From: Bacteroidales bacterium UBA3824
Lineage (GTDB): Bacteria; Bacteroidota; Bacteroidia; Bacteroidales; UBA3824
Length of the DNA stretch: 61,598 bases
Assembly (NCBI GenBank): GCA_002393195.1
Contig: DGIK01000043.1
Location: 1 to 61,598, forward strand
Direction of reading: 5' to 3'
Below the pieces are notes generated by a model. That model searched no databases. It had not been told where the DNA came from and saw only the letters and a program-made list of their open reading frames with translations. Every line of letters begins with the position of its first letter. Within the stretch, counting starts at the first letter, position 1. Below, piece by piece: positions 59,701-61,598 of the stretch. A program made the translations under genes and the position numbers.

Positions 59701-60989
59701 AATTCTACAACAAGACCTTCGATCCCAAGTTCCTCAAAGACCAGAGCAACGAATCGTTGTGGAATGTCATCCAGAATGTTGACGATGCCGAGATTTGGAA
59801 GATGCGTCAGCAGAAGCGCAAAGACCTCATCGACTACATCAAGGTGAAGATGGCTGCCGACTATCAGGCACGCGGCGAGGCTCCGTCGTCGATGGTTCGC
59901 ATCAAGAATACATTGAACCCCAATACTTTGACCATCGGTTTCGCACGTCGTTTCGCTACCTACAAGCGTGGCAACCTCTTGCTCACCGACCTCGAAATGT
60001 TGAAGAAGATTGTTGACGACCCCGAACGTCCCGTACAGTTTATCTTTGCGGGCAAGGCTCACCCCGCAGACGGCGGCGGACAGGGCATCATCAAGCAGAT
60101 TGTAGAAATCAGCAAGCGTCCCGAGTTCGCAGGCAAGATTCTCTTCCTCGAGAATTACGACATTGCCCTCGCCAAGAAGCTCGTTTCGGGTGTCGATATT
60201 TGGATGAACACCCCGACCCGTCCGCTCGAGGCATCGGGTACGTCTGGCATGAAGGCCGTTATGAACGGTGCAATCCATTATTCTGTCCTTGACGGTTGGT
60301 GGGTGGAAGGCTATCGTCCCGACGGCGGATGGTGCTTGCCGCAGGAACGCGCTTATCAGAATCAGGATTACCAGAACCTCCTCGACGCGGCTACTATCTA
60401 CCGTACAATCATTGAGGACATCTGCCCGAAGTTCTACACCCGCAATGCAAAGGGCGTTCCCGAGCAGTGGGTAAGCGTCATCAAAAACTCCATCGGCCAC
60501 ATTGCGCCCAATTTCACCATGAAGCGTCAACTCGACGACTACTACGACCGCTACTACAACAAGTTGGCTGTAACGGGTGCAGAAGTCAACGCCAACAACT
60601 ACCAAGTGGCTCGCGAACTCGCAGCATGGAAGTACAAGGTGGTTCAGAATTGGGAAAACATCAAGGTTGTCAAGATTAACTTCCACGAAATCGTCAAGGA
60701 CGCGCTCTATATGGGCGAGGAATACTTTGGCGAAGTGGTTCTCGACCTCGGTGGCCTCAGTGCAGAAGATCTCGGCGTTGAGATGGTGATGACCGAACTC
60801 AGCAATGGCGGTTCCAAGTTGCTCTCAAAGGCTCCGTTGACCTTGCAGAAGGTGGAAGGACGTTTTGCCCACTACTCGGTAGAACTCCGTCCTGTAAAGC
60901 CGGGCAACTTCAACTACGGTTTCCGCCTCTTCCCGACCAACAAGAACCTCGTCCACAGAACCGACTTCGCATTGGTTAAGTGGCTGTAA
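56730..60989 (+). CDS. Bifunctional glycogen synthase (GT3) / alpha-glucan phosphorylase (GT35)
   Basis: From ATG 56730 the product is 1419 residues, a fusion typical of Bacteroidetes. The N-terminal half (about 1-560) is a GT3-type glycogen synthase: [22 protein letters not shown] near 10, [13 protein letters not shown] near 162, [25 protein letters not shown] near 440. The C-terminal half (about 570-1419) is an alpha-glucan phosphorylase: [30 protein letters not shown] near 680, [29 protein letters not shown], and the pyridoxal phosphate lysine K1175 in [14 protein letters not shown]. One half builds and the other degrades storage glucan, so joint control is likely. It is a single-gene unit with promoter and strong terminator. 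Confidence 0.93.
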   Translation: [1419 protein letters not shown]

Positions 60990-61018
60990 TGCACTGAATT
61001 AACTCACTCTAATTATAA

Positions 61019-61058
61019 ATGCCGCCGGAAATACAAATAGTATCCGGCGGCATTTTTT
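61019..61058 (+). terminator. Terminator of the GT3-GT35 gene
   Basis: ATGCCGCCGGA at 61019 pairs perfectly with TCCGGCGGCAT ending at 61053, followed by TTTTT. Confidence 0.85.
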
Positions 61059-61100
61059 ATATATCAAAAAACAATCTATAATTGCATACTGCATCCGCTC

Positions 61101-61147
61101 GAAACTTGGCGGAAATAGCCAAAAAAATGCAGTTTCCGCCAAGTTTC
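61101..61147. repeat. Perfect 15-bp inverted repeat
   Basis: GAAACTTGGCGGAAA at 61101-61115 and TTTCCGCCAAGTTTC at 61133-61147 are exact complements with a 17-nt loop. There is no T-run. It lies in the 257-bp AT-rich gap between the fusion gene and the TIGR04076-like gene; the rest of the gap shows nothing else I can name. Confidence 0.65.
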
Positions 61148-61246
61148 TCCTATACTTGTTTTATACTAATTACCTGATTATTAATTATTTAATCAAAATT
61201 AAATACCTTGATTTTATAAAATTTAACAATAGTTAAATTGGCTACT

Positions 61247-61546
61247 TCATACCACTTCCACCAAGAAACTCACCGGTCTGAATCCGTCGTTGCATGAAAT
61301 CATCGCAGATTTTGGATTTTTCATCCAACCGTCGTAAAAATTTTGTGCGCCGTTGGCGAGTGCCATTACGAATGGCTGAAGCGACAGCCACGCGGCGGCG
61401 CAAAGTCCGTCGGGCTTTTCGGCGTTTTGGGATATGAATGTCTGACCCTCAATCATGTCGCAGGCGTGTTCAATTGGGTTTTCGTATAGAGCGGAGAGGT
61501 CGGAATGATGACACTTCCTAATGACGGTAATGCGGCAGTTGTGCAT
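61247..61546 (-). CDS. TIGR04076-like small protein
   Basis: From ATG 61546 (MHNCRITVIRKCHHSDL) the product is 99 residues. An in-frame ATG at 61594 adds 16 residues and is the alternative start. The pattern CRITVIRK, HACDMIEGQTFIS, PDGLCAAAWLSLQPFVMALANGA and a final GFRPVSFLVEVV fits the TIGR04076 family of small Cys-containing proteins found in anaerobes. Conserved Cys residues near 4, 12, 29 and 48 suggest metal or cofactor binding. The function is unknown. Whatever lies upstream is outside the window. Confidence 0.7.
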   Translation of the reverse strand: MHNCRITVIRKCHHSDLSALYENPIEHACDMIEGQTFISQNAEKPDGLCAAAWLSLQPFVMALANGAQNFYDGWMKNPKSAMISCNDGFRPVSFLVEVV

Positions 61547-61598
61547 AGTTGTGGCTATTAAAGTTGAGTATTTCCTTTCGTTAATTATTGGCATATTG

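Noticed and set aside
58413..60686. 757-codon open frame on the minus strand inside the GT3-GT35 gene
   Set aside because: It lies antisense to an unmistakable enzyme, has no recognisable domain, and follows from the codon use of the real gene.

Overview
The window reads as a chromosomal segment of a Bacteroidetes (most likely Bacteroidales-type) bacterium. The signs are the repeated promoter signature TTTG-N19/20-TAnnTTTG, weak ribosome binding sites, gliding lipoprotein GldH, the fused GT3/GT35 glycogen synthase-phosphorylase typical of the phylum, T9SS-type C-terminal sorting sequences, SpvB/RHS proteins and many small lipoproteins. No rRNA, tRNA, CRISPR array or insertion sequence was recognised.

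Layout. 1-3806 (minus): an edge-truncated, membrane-anchored AsmA-like giant preceded by an AmpG-like MFS permease. 4074-11868 (minus): a polymorphic-toxin locus, the most interesting part of the window. In transcription order it holds a 133-residue secreted protein that is almost entirely a T9SS sorting domain, a 1969-residue Sec-exported SpvB/VCBS/RHS protein ending in a papain/C39-like peptidase tip, an overlapping exported putative immunity gene, a 59-codon headless remnant of a second C39-like tip, and a second exported putative immunity gene. 11991-20587: SpoIID/LytB protein, thiL, SPOR protein, M23 peptidase, dxr, a sugar-lipid transferase, NAD(P)HX repair enzyme and a lipoprotein. 20663-26203: a PAS/GAF/PP2C phosphatase, mqnB, folE, an AT-rich island (TPR protein with structured leader plus a coding relic) and a RelE/ParE-type toxin-antitoxin pair. 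26358-33144: hom, GYF/dispanin and DUF2752 proteins, a bleomycin-hydrolase-like peptidase, then rplM-rpsI-rpsB-tsf.

33262-45717: two near-identical Rpn (PD-(D/E)XK) genes about 11 kb apart, with an SPFH protein, pncB, an MBL hydrolase, a TPR/OmpA lipoprotein and the gldH-trmB-EEP-GT2 run between them. 45826-54004: rpsO, pnp, a beta-propeller lipoprotein with a CxxCH site, a DUF6057-like membrane protein and an LTA-synthase-like sulfatase. 54005-61546: an AAA ATPase with a DUF234-type nuclease domain, a zinc-ribbon protein with a possible SPFH remnant, the GT3-GT35 fusion and a TIGR04076-like protein.

Two kinds of intergenic structure recur. One is a REP-like 17-nt hairpin whose stem covaries between copies (28705, 36519, 40686). 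The other is a set of five imperfect palindromes, each built from its own short word repeated roughly every 9-11 bp on both arms (13091, 18428, 31996, 40505, 55351). All functional calls rest on reading the translated sequence; no database search was run.
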